From G963701675 sp963701675 (GTDB lineage: Bacteria > Planctomycetota > Planctomycetia > Gemmatales > Gemmataceae): DNA of 64,000 nt. The position numbers and the translations under genes are program-made. The stretch spans positions 1,736,001-1,800,000 of the forward strand of contig OY969623.1 in assembly GCA_963701675.1 (NCBI GenBank). Reading direction: 5' to 3'. Shown piece by piece: positions 16,988 to 25,866 of this stretch. How positions within the stretch are numbered: position 1 is the stretch's first letter; the number at the start of each line of letters is the position of its first letter. Under the pieces are notes generated by a model that was not told the origin of the DNA, searched no databases, and saw only the letters and a program-made list of their open reading frames with translations.

Positions 16988-19381
16988 TTACCCGAAAGAC
17001 CAAGCAGCGAAGTAGGCCGGTGCGAACGTCCCGTTGACGAGCTGGGCGGCAGTAGATACCTCGGACGGCGGCTCAACCGCGCCGGAGCGGTCTTTCGACA
17101 CAGTGACGTCGGCCCGCATTATCGGCGAAGCGGTGTCATCAACCGGGGGGATCGGGCTTGTTCGACGGCGGGAACGATTGAGGAAGATCGACACGTTATC
17201 CGAGTCCGAGTTACTGACTGTCACATCCACTCGACCGTCACCGTTAAAGTCGCCCGCGGCGAGTGCGGAGGGTGAATTGTCCGGTCCGAAGTTGCCGCCG
17301 GGACCGAAGGTGCCGTCTCCCTTTCCGAGGCGGACATAGAGGTTACTCCGCCCACCGGCGGCAATAAGGTCGGGCAATCCGTCACCGTTGATGTCCGCCG
17401 AATCCGCTGTCAACGCTCCGCTCAGGAACAAGACTCCCTCGAACACGTTGGGTACCAAAGTGAAAGTCCCGTCGCCGTTGCCCAGACCCACGTACACCGT
17501 GTCGCGATAGGTATTCGTGAGTAACAGGTCCGGGCGGCCATCCAGATTCAGTTCGGTCACGCGAACCTCAGTAGAGTCTCGCGCGTTCACCAGAAGAAAA
17601 CTCGAGAGGCTGGTGAAGGCGCCGTTCCCGGTGCTCAGCAAGATGGTGATAAGCGTGCGATTCTGCGTGTCTCGACTTTCGACGGCAAGATCATCCAGGC
17701 CATCGCCGTTGAAATCACCCGAGTCGACGGAACTGGCGAGCTTGCCCGCATTTCGCGGTATGGGGGCCGCGAATGTCCCATCGCCGTTGCCGGGCAACAG
17801 TGTGACTCGGTAAGGGAAGCTGGCGTTCACCACCACGATGTCGAGCAAGTTGTCGGCGGTGAACTGTCCCAAGGTGATGGAAACCGGACCATTGAGAGCG
17901 GCGAAATTCATCGCGGGCTTGAAGGTGCCGTCTCCGTTGCCCAAAAGGATCGAGACATTGTCGGACGATCCATTGGCGGTCGCGAGATCGAGAATAAAGT
18001 CTTGATTGAAATCGCCGGTTTCGATTGAATTGGGACCGGTGCCGGCGGCATAGAACACGGTCGGTAAAAATGTACCGTTCCCTACGCCAAGCAACACGCT
18101 CACGTTCTGCGACGCGGCGTTCGAAGTCGCCATGTCCAAGCGAGAATCGCCGTTGAAATCCGACACGACGACATCCGAAGGGGTATCGCCGACGGCGTAC
18201 TTAGGCGCTTCCAGAAATCCGCCTTGGCCATTGCCAAGGTACGTGGAGATCTGAAATCCCGCGCCGATGGCAACATCAGGCCGGCCATCGCGATTGATGT
18301 CGGCTATGGCAATCGGGCCGGCCGCGCCGCCCACGACAAACGACCGCGGCGATTGGAAGCTGCCATTACCGCTTCCCGGTAACACGGATATCATCCCATC
18401 GATCCAATTGGAAACAACCAAATCAGGTATTTGATCGTCATTGAAGTCAGCTACGGCGAGATCTCGATGCGAGTCAGGACCTCCATCCGATGTGATCGGC
18501 CCTACGAATGTTCCGTCTCCATTTCCCACCGCGACGAAGACGGTGGGCGGCAAGCCCAAATCCGCGACGGCGAGATCAAGGTTGCCGTCGCCATTGAAAT
18601 CCGCGGAGACGACTGCGATGGCATACTTCGCGCCGAGCGGAGACGATTGCAGTGGCAGGAATGTGCCGTCACCGTTCCCGAGCAGGATGGATATCGGAGC
18701 TCCGTTTACGACATTGGTTAAGGCGAGGTCCTGCCGTCCATCCTCATTAAAATCGCCGACCACCAGGGCACTTGGGTTTGGGGCGGCAACATTCTGTGCG
18801 GCGGCGAAAGTGCCGTCGCCATTGCCGCGAAGAATCGACACCGTGTCGCCATCCAAGTTTGCGACGGCCAAGTCGGGACGCCCGTCGCTGTTGAAGTCGC
18901 CTACGACGATCTCCTCAGGGCGGGTGCCGACACCATAATTCATCGGCGCCTGAAACGTGCCGTCTCCGTTGCCTAGCAGAACGGAAACGGAATTGGAAAT
19001 GGAGTTCGGGACGGCCAAATCGAGGCGTCCGTCCAAGTTAAGGTCAGCTGCCACGATATCCGCCGGACGAATTCCAACATTATAGACCTTCGCGTTGCCG
19101 AAGTTGCCATCTTGACGGCCTGGCCGAACAATCACGCTGTTCGCCATGTCGGAAAATCCCGTATCCGTAACCGCCGCCAAATCAACCACGCCATCATTGT
19201 TGAAATCGGCGCTCGTTACGCCTAAGTGTGACGACTCCGATTCATAGTCCCGGCGGGCATTGAGAAAGGCGACATCCAACAAGACTCGAGTTTCAAGCGG
19301 CTCAAGCCGAAGTCGGCTAGAGCGCCTCTTGTCACGGGAGTCCGAATGCCGCTTGTTGCTTTTAAATATGCTGAAGTGCAT
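16988..19381 (-). CDS. FG-GAP/VCBS repeat surface protein, 797 aa
   Basis: The N-terminus carries the planctomycete motif LRLEPLETRVLLD (residues 24-36). About a dozen FG-GAP/VCBS repeats follow, each with a calcium-binding loop such as DFNNDGVVDLA, DLNLDGRLDLA or DFNGDGLDDLA and a strand block like VSVLLGNGDGTF. The repeats build a beta-propeller like that of integrin alpha chains, and the protein is expected outside the cell or on its surface, probably in adhesion. The last 50 residues are proline-rich and unlike the repeats. It is the most downstream of three adjacent same-strand giant surface-protein genes. The start at 19381 is the only ATG before the signal-type motif (GGATCACTCA in front). 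Confidence 0.9.
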   Translation of the reverse strand: MHFSIFKSNKRHSDSRDKRRSSRLRLEPLETRVLLDVAFLNARRDYESESSHLGVTSADFNNDGVVDLAAVTDTGFSDMANSVIVRPGRQDGNFGNAKVYNVGIRPADIVAADLNLDGRLDLAVPNSISNSVSVLLGNGDGTFQAPMNYGVGTRPEEIVVGDFNSDGRPDLAVANLDGDTVSILRGNGDGTFAAAQNVAAPNPSALVVGDFNEDGRQDLALTNVVNGAPISILLGNGDGTFLPLQSSPLGAKYAIAVVSADFNGDGNLDLAVADLGLPPTVFVAVGNGDGTFVGPITSDGGPDSHRDLAVADFNDDQIPDLVVSNWIDGMISVLPGSGNGSFQSPRSFVVGGAAGPIAIADINRDGRPDVAIGAGFQISTYLGNGQGGFLEAPKYAVGDTPSDVVVSDFNGDSRLDMATSNAASQNVSVLLGVGNGTFLPTVFYAAGTGPNSIETGDFNQDFILDLATANGSSDNVSILLGNGDGTFKPAMNFAALNGPVSITLGQFTADNLLDIVVVNASFPYRVTLLPGNGDGTFAAPIPRNAGKLASSVDSGDFNGDGLDDLAVESRDTQNRTLITILLSTGNGAFTSLSSFLLVNARDSTEVRVTELNLDGRPDLLLTNTYRDTVYVGLGNGDGTFTLVPNVFEGVLFLSGALTADSADINGDGLPDLIAAGGRSNLYVRLGKGDGTFGPGGNFGPDNSPSALAAGDFNGDGRVDVTVSNSDSDNVSIFLNRSRRRTSPIPPVDDTASPIMRADVTVSKDRSGAVEPPSEVSTAAQLVNGTFAPAYFAAWSFG

Positions 19382-19498
19382 TGAGTGATCCTTTTCAAAA
19401 TAACAGAGGTTCTAAGATGCGAGGCCTTTCAAGGGGAGCACGGCATTAGCAATGGCGATTCACTGTGTGCCCACGGTTGAAAATTGAACCAAGCCTTG

Positions 19499-22057
19499 TC
19501 AAAGTCCGGCAACGCCCTGAAATACGCTTAACGTGTCGGGGAAATCCTGACTCGGTGCTGCCCGCATTCGACGCGGAGTTCGAATATGGGTGCGATTTCC
19601 GATAATTCCGCCGTCGCCATCCCACTCGAACCCTGCGACTGCGAGCGCGCTCAACCCATCTAAGCGACGGTCAATCGCCGAGAACGTATGCAACGTCGAT
19701 TCGGTCGTCATAGGGAATGCAATGTCGTTGCCGGAAGTCCTCCCGTCACCGGGAGGCGTCGGTGCGCCCGTTAAAGTGCGAAGGGTTAGACGCATGTTTG
19801 TAAATGGTGCTTGCGGATTAAACCCCGCATAGGCGAATATCGTCACACCGTTCGCGGCAATCACGCTCGGTGTATCTTCCGGGAGAGATGAATCAGCAAT
19901 TGCAAACCCGGGCCGGTCGAGAATCCGCCCGTTAGGACTAACTCGGGTGGCGAAAACATCGCCCTTCCACTGATTGGGAAAATCCTCATTGCGATGGTCC
20001 AGCCAAGTCACGACGTACAGCGACCCGTTCCATGCCACCTCCGACAAGTGTTGAGTTCCCACGGCACCAGAGATGGTGAAACTATTACCAAGAAAGGCGC
20101 CGTCTGACCCAATGCGGCGGCCGAGAATATTACCGATGTCAAACGTGATTAGCGCGGAATCACTCCCGGCGGTGACGTGCGGAGACTTGCCGGCGCCAAC
20201 AAAGATGCTAGGACCGGTGGTGCCATCCGTTTCGACGAAGTTGGCAAAAACCGTGGCGAACGGGTCGTCGTGGCTGGGGTGGCTCTGGCCCACGACCAAC
20301 CACCGGCCATCGAAGGCCGTCACTCGCTGTGTTCGCGTGAAGCTTCCTCCCACGACTTTTGGGGTGCCGATCACGCCGCCGGCTCCTGTTACGCGGATAG
20401 ACCGTACGTATTGGATTTCCGCGGTCTGCCGAAAGATACCCGTGACGAGGAAAGTGTCACCCACGGCCGCCACGTCGGGCAATTGGCCGAGCATCACGCT
20501 GATCGGTGCGTTGTCAAGGAGCGTACCGTTGGGGAGCATCCGCTTTGCAAAGATTTGCGTATTCAGTGAGTTTCCGGGGCCTTGCCAAACGATCAAATAG
20601 ACCGACCCGTTCCAAGCAACCGCGGGGTCGCGCGCGTTATCCGCGGCTACCATGATCGGCCGTGAATCGAGCGGATTGCCGGCGGCGTCAAGCGGGTGTG
20701 CCTGCACACGCGACTCGCCTGAAATCTCACTCTGAAAGACCGCCAAGAAGCCGCTCCCGTTCGAGGCCATCCGCGGCGTGCTCTGTCGGGGAGCGCCTAA
20801 ATCGACTACTCCGGTGGGGCCTATCGAATAATCCGCCGCAATTCGTGTTGTTTTGATGTCCGCAGCGGGCTTAAACTGATCAAGAATCTCCCGCCACACT
20901 ACCTGGGCCTTCCCCGTCACGCCCAGGGCCACGGCCGGCTGACTTTGAAAGCTGGGCCCTCCGCTGATCAGAAAACCGCTCGGATCGAGTATCGTACCGC
21001 CAGAGGTTATGCGGGAGGCGTAGATGTCGTATTCACCGAACGCCACGCCTTTGCTGTGTGTGGCGAGCCAATTCGTGCCGTCCCAGATAGCGTCAACCCC
21101 GATGCCACTACTCGAAATGGTGAGCCAGCCGGGATCGAGAACCTGGCCGGTATGAGAGACGCGAGTCCCGCGCACGGATCCGGAAACATCGTCGCCAGCC
21201 GCCACGACGAAGAAACCATCTCCGTCCGACGCGACCTCGGTAACGTCATACTGTCCCGCGGTGCCGACGGTGAACATGGAGCCGATTGGATCCAGCGCCG
21301 GCGTCAATCGTTGACCCTTCACCTGGTATTGGCTCACGTCTTCTCGCCAGGTCACGAGGTATTCATCGCCGGCGAAGGCGATATCAGCCCCCCAAAAGAA
21401 CCCTTGGGTGATCGTGCGAAGATTCTTTCCGCCGGGATCGAGCACAGTGCCATCAGGCGCGACTCGCGCTGCAGTGACCGCGCGAACCGCGAATGAATGA
21501 TTCCATCCAGTCCAGGCGACCACCCAATTCGTTCCGTCGCTGCTTACGCTCCACGAGTGGGTTTCAAGGAACGTGCCTCCTGTGAACACCGTAATGGGTG
21601 TCGGGTCGAGAACCGTTCCGTCGGAAGCGACCCGCACCGCTAAGAGATCTACCGAGTAAGGATCGCTTTCACGCTCGGTTGTCCAAGCGACGAGCCAGTT
21701 CTCTCCGTTCCATGCGACATGCGGCCACGTTTGATAGTGCTGACCTTGAGAAATAATGATTGGTGTGGTGTCGATCACGGCGCCGCTCGCGTCGAGCCGA
21801 GCCGCGTAGATGTCGTGCATGCTACCGAGCTCTTCATCGAACTTGGTGTGACTGAGCCATACGTCTTGAAGTGAGCTACGATTATCGGTCCAGACCACGA
21901 GCGATTTGTCGGCGCCGCGCGCGATCTCCGGCTCATACTGAGTGCCGGCAACCGCCGTCGGGGAGGCGTCGCCGGGTAGCAAGTATGGCGGACTCAAACT
22001 GAGCAGACGTCGATCCTCGAGTTTTTCGATGCTCGGGCGATATGATCGATGAGACAT
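19499..22057 (-). CDS. Large planctomycete surface protein with Kelch/propeller-like repeats, 852 aa
   Basis: The start at 22057 has GTAGGAGGACGTATC in front and gives MSHRSYRPSIEKLEDRRLLS, the planctomycete N-terminal motif, straight away. The longer in-frame start at 22156 overlaps the next gene and is rejected. The rest consists of about 12 repeats of roughly 60 residues, with conserved WNGxxWLVAW / WDGTNWLATH segments followed by ASDGTVLDPTPI-like blocks. This is a beta-propeller-like repeat of unknown specificity, common in planctomycete and myxobacterial exported proteins. No enzyme motif is seen. It lies between two FG-GAP genes on the same strand with 117 and 80 bases between them. 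Confidence 0.85.
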   Translation of the reverse strand: MSHRSYRPSIEKLEDRRLLSLSPPYLLPGDASPTAVAGTQYEPEIARGADKSLVVWTDNRSSLQDVWLSHTKFDEELGSMHDIYAARLDASGAVIDTTPIIISQGQHYQTWPHVAWNGENWLVAWTTERESDPYSVDLLAVRVASDGTVLDPTPITVFTGGTFLETHSWSVSSDGTNWVVAWTGWNHSFAVRAVTAARVAPDGTVLDPGGKNLRTITQGFFWGADIAFAGDEYLVTWREDVSQYQVKGQRLTPALDPIGSMFTVGTAGQYDVTEVASDGDGFFVVAAGDDVSGSVRGTRVSHTGQVLDPGWLTISSSGIGVDAIWDGTNWLATHSKGVAFGEYDIYASRITSGGTILDPSGFLISGGPSFQSQPAVALGVTGKAQVVWREILDQFKPAADIKTTRIAADYSIGPTGVVDLGAPRQSTPRMASNGSGFLAVFQSEISGESRVQAHPLDAAGNPLDSRPIMVAADNARDPAVAWNGSVYLIVWQGPGNSLNTQIFAKRMLPNGTLLDNAPISVMLGQLPDVAAVGDTFLVTGIFRQTAEIQYVRSIRVTGAGGVIGTPKVVGGSFTRTQRVTAFDGRWLVVGQSHPSHDDPFATVFANFVETDGTTGPSIFVGAGKSPHVTAGSDSALITFDIGNILGRRIGSDGAFLGNSFTISGAVGTQHLSEVAWNGSLYVVTWLDHRNEDFPNQWKGDVFATRVSPNGRILDRPGFAIADSSLPEDTPSVIAANGVTIFAYAGFNPQAPFTNMRLTLRTLTGAPTPPGDGRTSGNDIAFPMTTESTLHTFSAIDRRLDGLSALAVAGFEWDGDGGIIGNRTHIRTPRRMRAAPSQDFPDTLSVFQGVAGL

Positions 22058-22137
22058 GATACGTCCTCCTACAAAGACCTTGGTTTGAACGAGTCGAAGG
22101 CGAATCTTTATCTGAATGTCAAACGGCGAACAGCGAC

Positions 22138-24762
22138 TCAACGAAAAGCGAACCAATCGGGAGCGACGGGCCGCGCGGGCAGCAGCGATCTCCGTAATTG
22201 CCCGATGACCGCGCCGGAGGAGTTGGTACTGTTACGTCTAAGGCGAGCCGGCGTAATTGGCGTATCTTCGACGCCGATATTAGGCGTTTCTCTCTCCGCG
22301 ATCTGGGTCTCCCGCGGAGCGGCCAGTGGAGCCGGGGCGGGTACCCTCGATACACCGAGAACACCTGTGAAACCCGCAAGCCCTGCGCCGCCACCATGCC
22401 CTGCGTTCCGATCTCCCTGACCGCGAAGCAGCACGACGGCGCCATCGAAGCCACCGGGCGGCAAGCCGATCATGGTGGCCGCGTCGGGAAGCCCATCGCC
22501 GCTGAAGTCGGCGACGAATGTGTATGCTGCCGAGGAACCGGCACCATAACGCTGGTGTGGCTGGAGCGTCCCATTGCCGTTGTTTAGGAATAGCGAGAGA
22601 TCGTTGGAAGCGTTATTGCTGACGACTAGATCAGGATAGCTGTCTCCGTTAACATCCGCGGCGGTGATACTGTTGCTGATGAGGTAGGCACTAATCAGAA
22701 CGCTCGATCCCGGATACTGTGTGGCCGCTTTGAATGTCCCGTCGCCGTTGCCGAGGGAAACACCAATGTAAACCGTGCCGAACGAGTCTTGTGGCACGAT
22801 CATGGCCACATCCAATTCGCCATCCTTGTTCATGTCCGTCAGAGTAAATGCATAAGCCCGTGTTCCGGTGTCGAGCGGCGGCTGGAATGTGAAGTCGCCG
22901 TTACCGAAGAACACGCCCATGTTGTTCTGCACGGCCACTAGGTCGAGTTTGCCGTCGTGATTCAGGTCGGCAACCGTGATTCCAACTGCCGGAAGGGGTG
23001 GTATCAGGGTATTGGCCCATGTGAACACCGCACTGCCGTTGTTGCGGTAGAGGTAAACGCCCGACTGGCCTCCACCGCCGCATCCTTGCACATCGCTGAA
23101 GATGACGTCGAGATCGCCGTCGTCGTCGAGGTCAGCAGCTTCCAAATCAGGCTGTCCGCAGCCGTTCACAAAAGTGACTACGCCCGGGGCGAACGTGCCG
23201 TTGCCGTTGTTCAGCATCACGGCGAAGTGGTAAGGCGGGTCGGTGCTGGCGGTGCCCAGGAGAATGTCGGTGAAACCGTCGCCATTGAAATCACCGAGTC
23301 GTAGTGCCCCTGCGTCGAAGGGAGGAACGTAAGTCACCGTCGCCGCGAAGGTACCGTCGCCGTTGTTACGTAGAACACGCACGCGACCATTGTTAACCAG
23401 GATGTCCACATCGATGGTGACTATGTCCAAGTCGCCGTCATTGTCGATGTCGGCCGCGTCAAGCCCCCTGCCGAGCCGCCCGGCCGAGTACTTGATCAGC
23501 ACGGGGAAGACGCCGTTTCCGGGATTGCGATGGACGGTGATGGCCGCGGAGGAATTGGCCACGGTAAGTGCGTCGAGATCGCCATCTCCATCGACGTCGG
23601 CCGCAGCAATCGCAACCGTAAACTGCGATGCCTCATAGTGTGCAACGGCGAAGTAGCCACCCGAGCCATTGCTCCGGAGAACATTAAAGCCGTCCGTGGC
23701 ACCGCCTTGTTCCGTCGCCGCTAGCACGTCGAGAAAACCATCCGCATTGAGGTCCGCGGTGGTGAGATGATGCGGGGCGGCAACGTAATTCGCAAAAAGG
23801 TAGATCTCCGCCGGCCCGAACATCCCGTTGCCGGCGTTGCGACGAATGGTGATAGCGCCGTTATCGACGCTACCTGCGGAGTACAATCCCCCTCCGAGCA
23901 GATCCTTGTCGCCGTCGTTGTCAAGGTCGGCGAACGCGACCGCCGGCGAGTGCAGGCGTGCCCCAGGTGCCGCCGCGTAGTCTGTCGGCGGGCCGAAGCT
24001 GCCGGCGCCATTATTGAACATGACGCTGAGGGTACCGAATTGTTGGCCTGTGATGTCGCTTCGTCCGACGGTTAAGTCGAGCCAGCCGTCGCCGTTCAAG
24101 TCCCCGGCCGCCACTTGTTGGGGATGGATTCCAACGTTAAATGAAACGGGGGCTAAGAACCCAGCAGCCGGTCCCCTTTTCCCGTTGTGCTTCAGCAACG
24201 ACACTGTCGCGTTGTTGCCGGCGATATAGCCGTAGTCCGCGGTGACGACATCTGGGAAGCTGTCGCCCGTGAAATCGCCGACGGCCAGTCCGAGCGGCCC
24301 AGGCCCCGTAGCGAACTTCGATCCTCGCCGCGCAAGCACGCCGTTCCCAGGATTTCGGAAGAACTGCATTTCGTTTGTCAGACCATTGGAGTCCGGAACC
24401 GTAGCAAGCGCGTCGAGGTCGCCGTCCAGGTCCACATCCGCGAGCGCCACGCTGCCGACCGACTTATTGAACGGCAGTTTGATGATCTGTGGCGCGGTAT
24501 ACGTGCCGTCACCGTTGTTTCTCAGGACCGACAACCCTGGTCCACCGAAGAAGTAGTCGCCGACGACCGCGTCCGGGTCGCCGTCAAGGTCGAGGTCGCC
24601 CACCGCCAGCGAATTCGGTCCGAATCCGTTGGGGTATTGGCCGGTGTCGAAGCCCCGCCACGGTGCGTCGAACCAGCCGACCGTGCTCAGCAGGCAGCGG
24701 TTCTCAAGTGATTCAATGAACGGGCGGTGATTAAATCTTCGCATTGAGAAAGTCAGTTTCAT
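22138..24762 (-). CDS. FG-GAP/VCBS repeat surface protein, 874 aa, under leader RNA control
   Basis: The N-terminal motif FIESLENRCLLST (residues 15-27) precedes about a dozen FG-GAP/VCBS repeats with loops such as DLDLDGDPDAV, DVDGDGDLDAL and DFNGDGFTDIL and strands FFRNPGNGVL or LFLNNGNGTL. An integrin-alpha-like propeller is expected on the cell surface. The last 75 residues (after VVLLRGQGDRNAG) are Gly/Ala/Arg-rich. The start at 24762 is supported by GGAGGATTTGCG. Its 5' UTR contains leader RNA copy B, whose terminator ends 91 bases before the ATG, so the gene is likely controlled by premature termination. Confidence 0.9.
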   Translation of the reverse strand: MKLTFSMRRFNHRPFIESLENRCLLSTVGWFDAPWRGFDTGQYPNGFGPNSLAVGDLDLDGDPDAVVGDYFFGGPGLSVLRNNGDGTYTAPQIIKLPFNKSVGSVALADVDLDGDLDALATVPDSNGLTNEMQFFRNPGNGVLARRGSKFATGPGPLGLAVGDFTGDSFPDVVTADYGYIAGNNATVSLLKHNGKRGPAAGFLAPVSFNVGIHPQQVAAGDLNGDGWLDLTVGRSDITGQQFGTLSVMFNNGAGSFGPPTDYAAAPGARLHSPAVAFADLDNDGDKDLLGGGLYSAGSVDNGAITIRRNAGNGMFGPAEIYLFANYVAAPHHLTTADLNADGFLDVLAATEQGGATDGFNVLRSNGSGGYFAVAHYEASQFTVAIAAADVDGDGDLDALTVANSSAAITVHRNPGNGVFPVLIKYSAGRLGRGLDAADIDNDGDLDIVTIDVDILVNNGRVRVLRNNGDGTFAATVTYVPPFDAGALRLGDFNGDGFTDILLGTASTDPPYHFAVMLNNGNGTFAPGVVTFVNGCGQPDLEAADLDDDGDLDVIFSDVQGCGGGGQSGVYLYRNNGSAVFTWANTLIPPLPAVGITVADLNHDGKLDLVAVQNNMGVFFGNGDFTFQPPLDTGTRAYAFTLTDMNKDGELDVAMIVPQDSFGTVYIGVSLGNGDGTFKAATQYPGSSVLISAYLISNSITAADVNGDSYPDLVVSNNASNDLSLFLNNGNGTLQPHQRYGAGSSAAYTFVADFSGDGLPDAATMIGLPPGGFDGAVVLLRGQGDRNAGHGGGAGLAGFTGVLGVSRVPAPAPLAAPRETQIAERETPNIGVEDTPITPARLRRNSTNSSGAVIGQLRRSLLPARPVAPDWFAFR

Positions 24763-24852
24763 CGCAAATCCTCCGATAATTTAGGTTCCCACCGAAGCGG
24801 CCCGAGCCAAGTCGTCGCTGGTGGTTGCCACCGCCCTCCGCCACTGCAAGTG

Positions 24853-24999
24853 AAAAAAAAAGCCGACGTGGTCGAACACCTTTCGGTATTCCACCACGTC
24901 GGCATACTCGCTAACGAGCCCCCCGGAACGGCCGGGTTGCCCTTTATCTAGTCATCCAACGACATTTGAATCGAATCTTCTCGGGCGAAATCTGACTCC
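24853..24999 (-). promoter_or_regulatory. Structured leader RNA with intrinsic terminator, copy B
   Basis: It contains GTCGTTGGATGACTAG, TAAAGGGCAACCCGG, TTAGCGAGTA and the terminator hairpin 24862-24903 (GCCGACGTGG / CCACGTCGGC) followed by nine T. Compared with copies A, C and E the helix UCGUC/GACGA reads UCGUU/AGCGA, so pairing is kept by a changed base pair. CGTTGG can pair with the terminator arm CCGACG through one G-U. The 5' hairpin is less clear than in the other copies. Confidence 0.75.
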
Positions 25000-25239
25000 A
25001 CACGATCATCATGCGGGCACATCAGGATCGTGAAGTGACAGGCGGCTTTCTCTAATCAACCTATCAGTAAGGCTGCGATTTGGACGCGTTTACCGCCGCG
25101 CAAATTCCCTTCTCGTACTATTCGCTCGGGAAAAAATCGAAATCAGGCACAAAAATGAAGGTCCAGGCCGAGATTTGCATGTGAAGGCGTGGCGGTCTTC
25201 GCGCTTGTTTCGCAGCTAATACATGGGAGAATCATTTTG
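25000..25239. other. Divergent intergenic region
   Basis: It lies between the minus-strand FG-GAP gene leader and the plus-strand sigma factor gene, so both promoters should be here. No operator is recognised. Confidence 0.4.
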
Positions 25240-25866
25240 ATGAACAGGGCCGGCCGTGACCCGGAACGACTGCTAGGCCTCGCACGCGACGGGAATGGAC
25301 CAGCCCTCGGTCAGCTACTGGAGTTGTACCGGAACTATCTGGCACTGCTGGTGCGGCTGCAGATTGGTCGACGATTGCAGGGGAAGGTAGATCCGGAAGA
25401 CCTCGTGCAGGAAACGTTTCTGCGAGCGCACCGCGATTTCTCCTCATTTCGCGGGCGCACTGAAGCAGAAATGATCGCATGGCTTCGCCAAATCCTCGCA
25501 GCGCAGGCTACGACGATGGTTCGGCACTATCTCGGAACCCAGCGCCGCGATCCCCGCCTGGAGCGCGCGCTGGCGGAGGATCTAGACCAGTCGTCGCGTT
25601 CCCTCGATCGTGGCCTCGTCGCCGCCCAGAGCTCGCCGAGCCAACAAGCGTCTCGCCGAGAACAGGCAGTAGTCCTCGCCGACGCACTGCGGCAACTGCC
25701 GCCGGACTATCGCGAGGTTCTGATCTTGCGGCATTTGGAGGGTCTGAGCTTTACGGAGGTAGCTCGCTGCATGCAGCGCAGTGTGGACAGTGTGGAAAAG
25801 CTTTGGGTCCGGGGCTTGGCCCGGCTCCGTCGTTCGATGGGAGCAACACATGAGCGCGCCGGCTGA
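25240..25866 (+). CDS. ECF-type RNA polymerase sigma factor
   Basis: A 208-residue sigma-70 family protein. Region 2 is at about 10-80 (PALGQLLELYRNYLALLVRL, VDPEDLVQETFLRAHRDFSS) and region 4 at about 145-200 (LRQLPPDYREVLILRHLEGL, SFTEVARCMQRSVDSVEKLW). Regions 1 and 3 are absent, as in ECF factors. The start at 25240 has GGGAGA in front; an upstream GTG at 25189 adds 17 non-homologous residues. The gene overlaps the following Ser/Thr kinase by 17 bases. This sigma-kinase pairing is typical of planctomycete ECF groups, where the kinase is thought to control the sigma factor. Confidence 0.93.
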   Translation: MNRAGRDPERLLGLARDGNGPALGQLLELYRNYLALLVRLQIGRRLQGKVDPEDLVQETFLRAHRDFSSFRGRTEAEMIAWLRQILAAQATTMVRHYLGTQRRDPRLERALAEDLDQSSRSLDRGLVAAQSSPSQQASRREQAVVLADALRQLPPDYREVLILRHLEGLSFTEVARCMQRSVDSVEKLWVRGLARLRRSMGATHERAG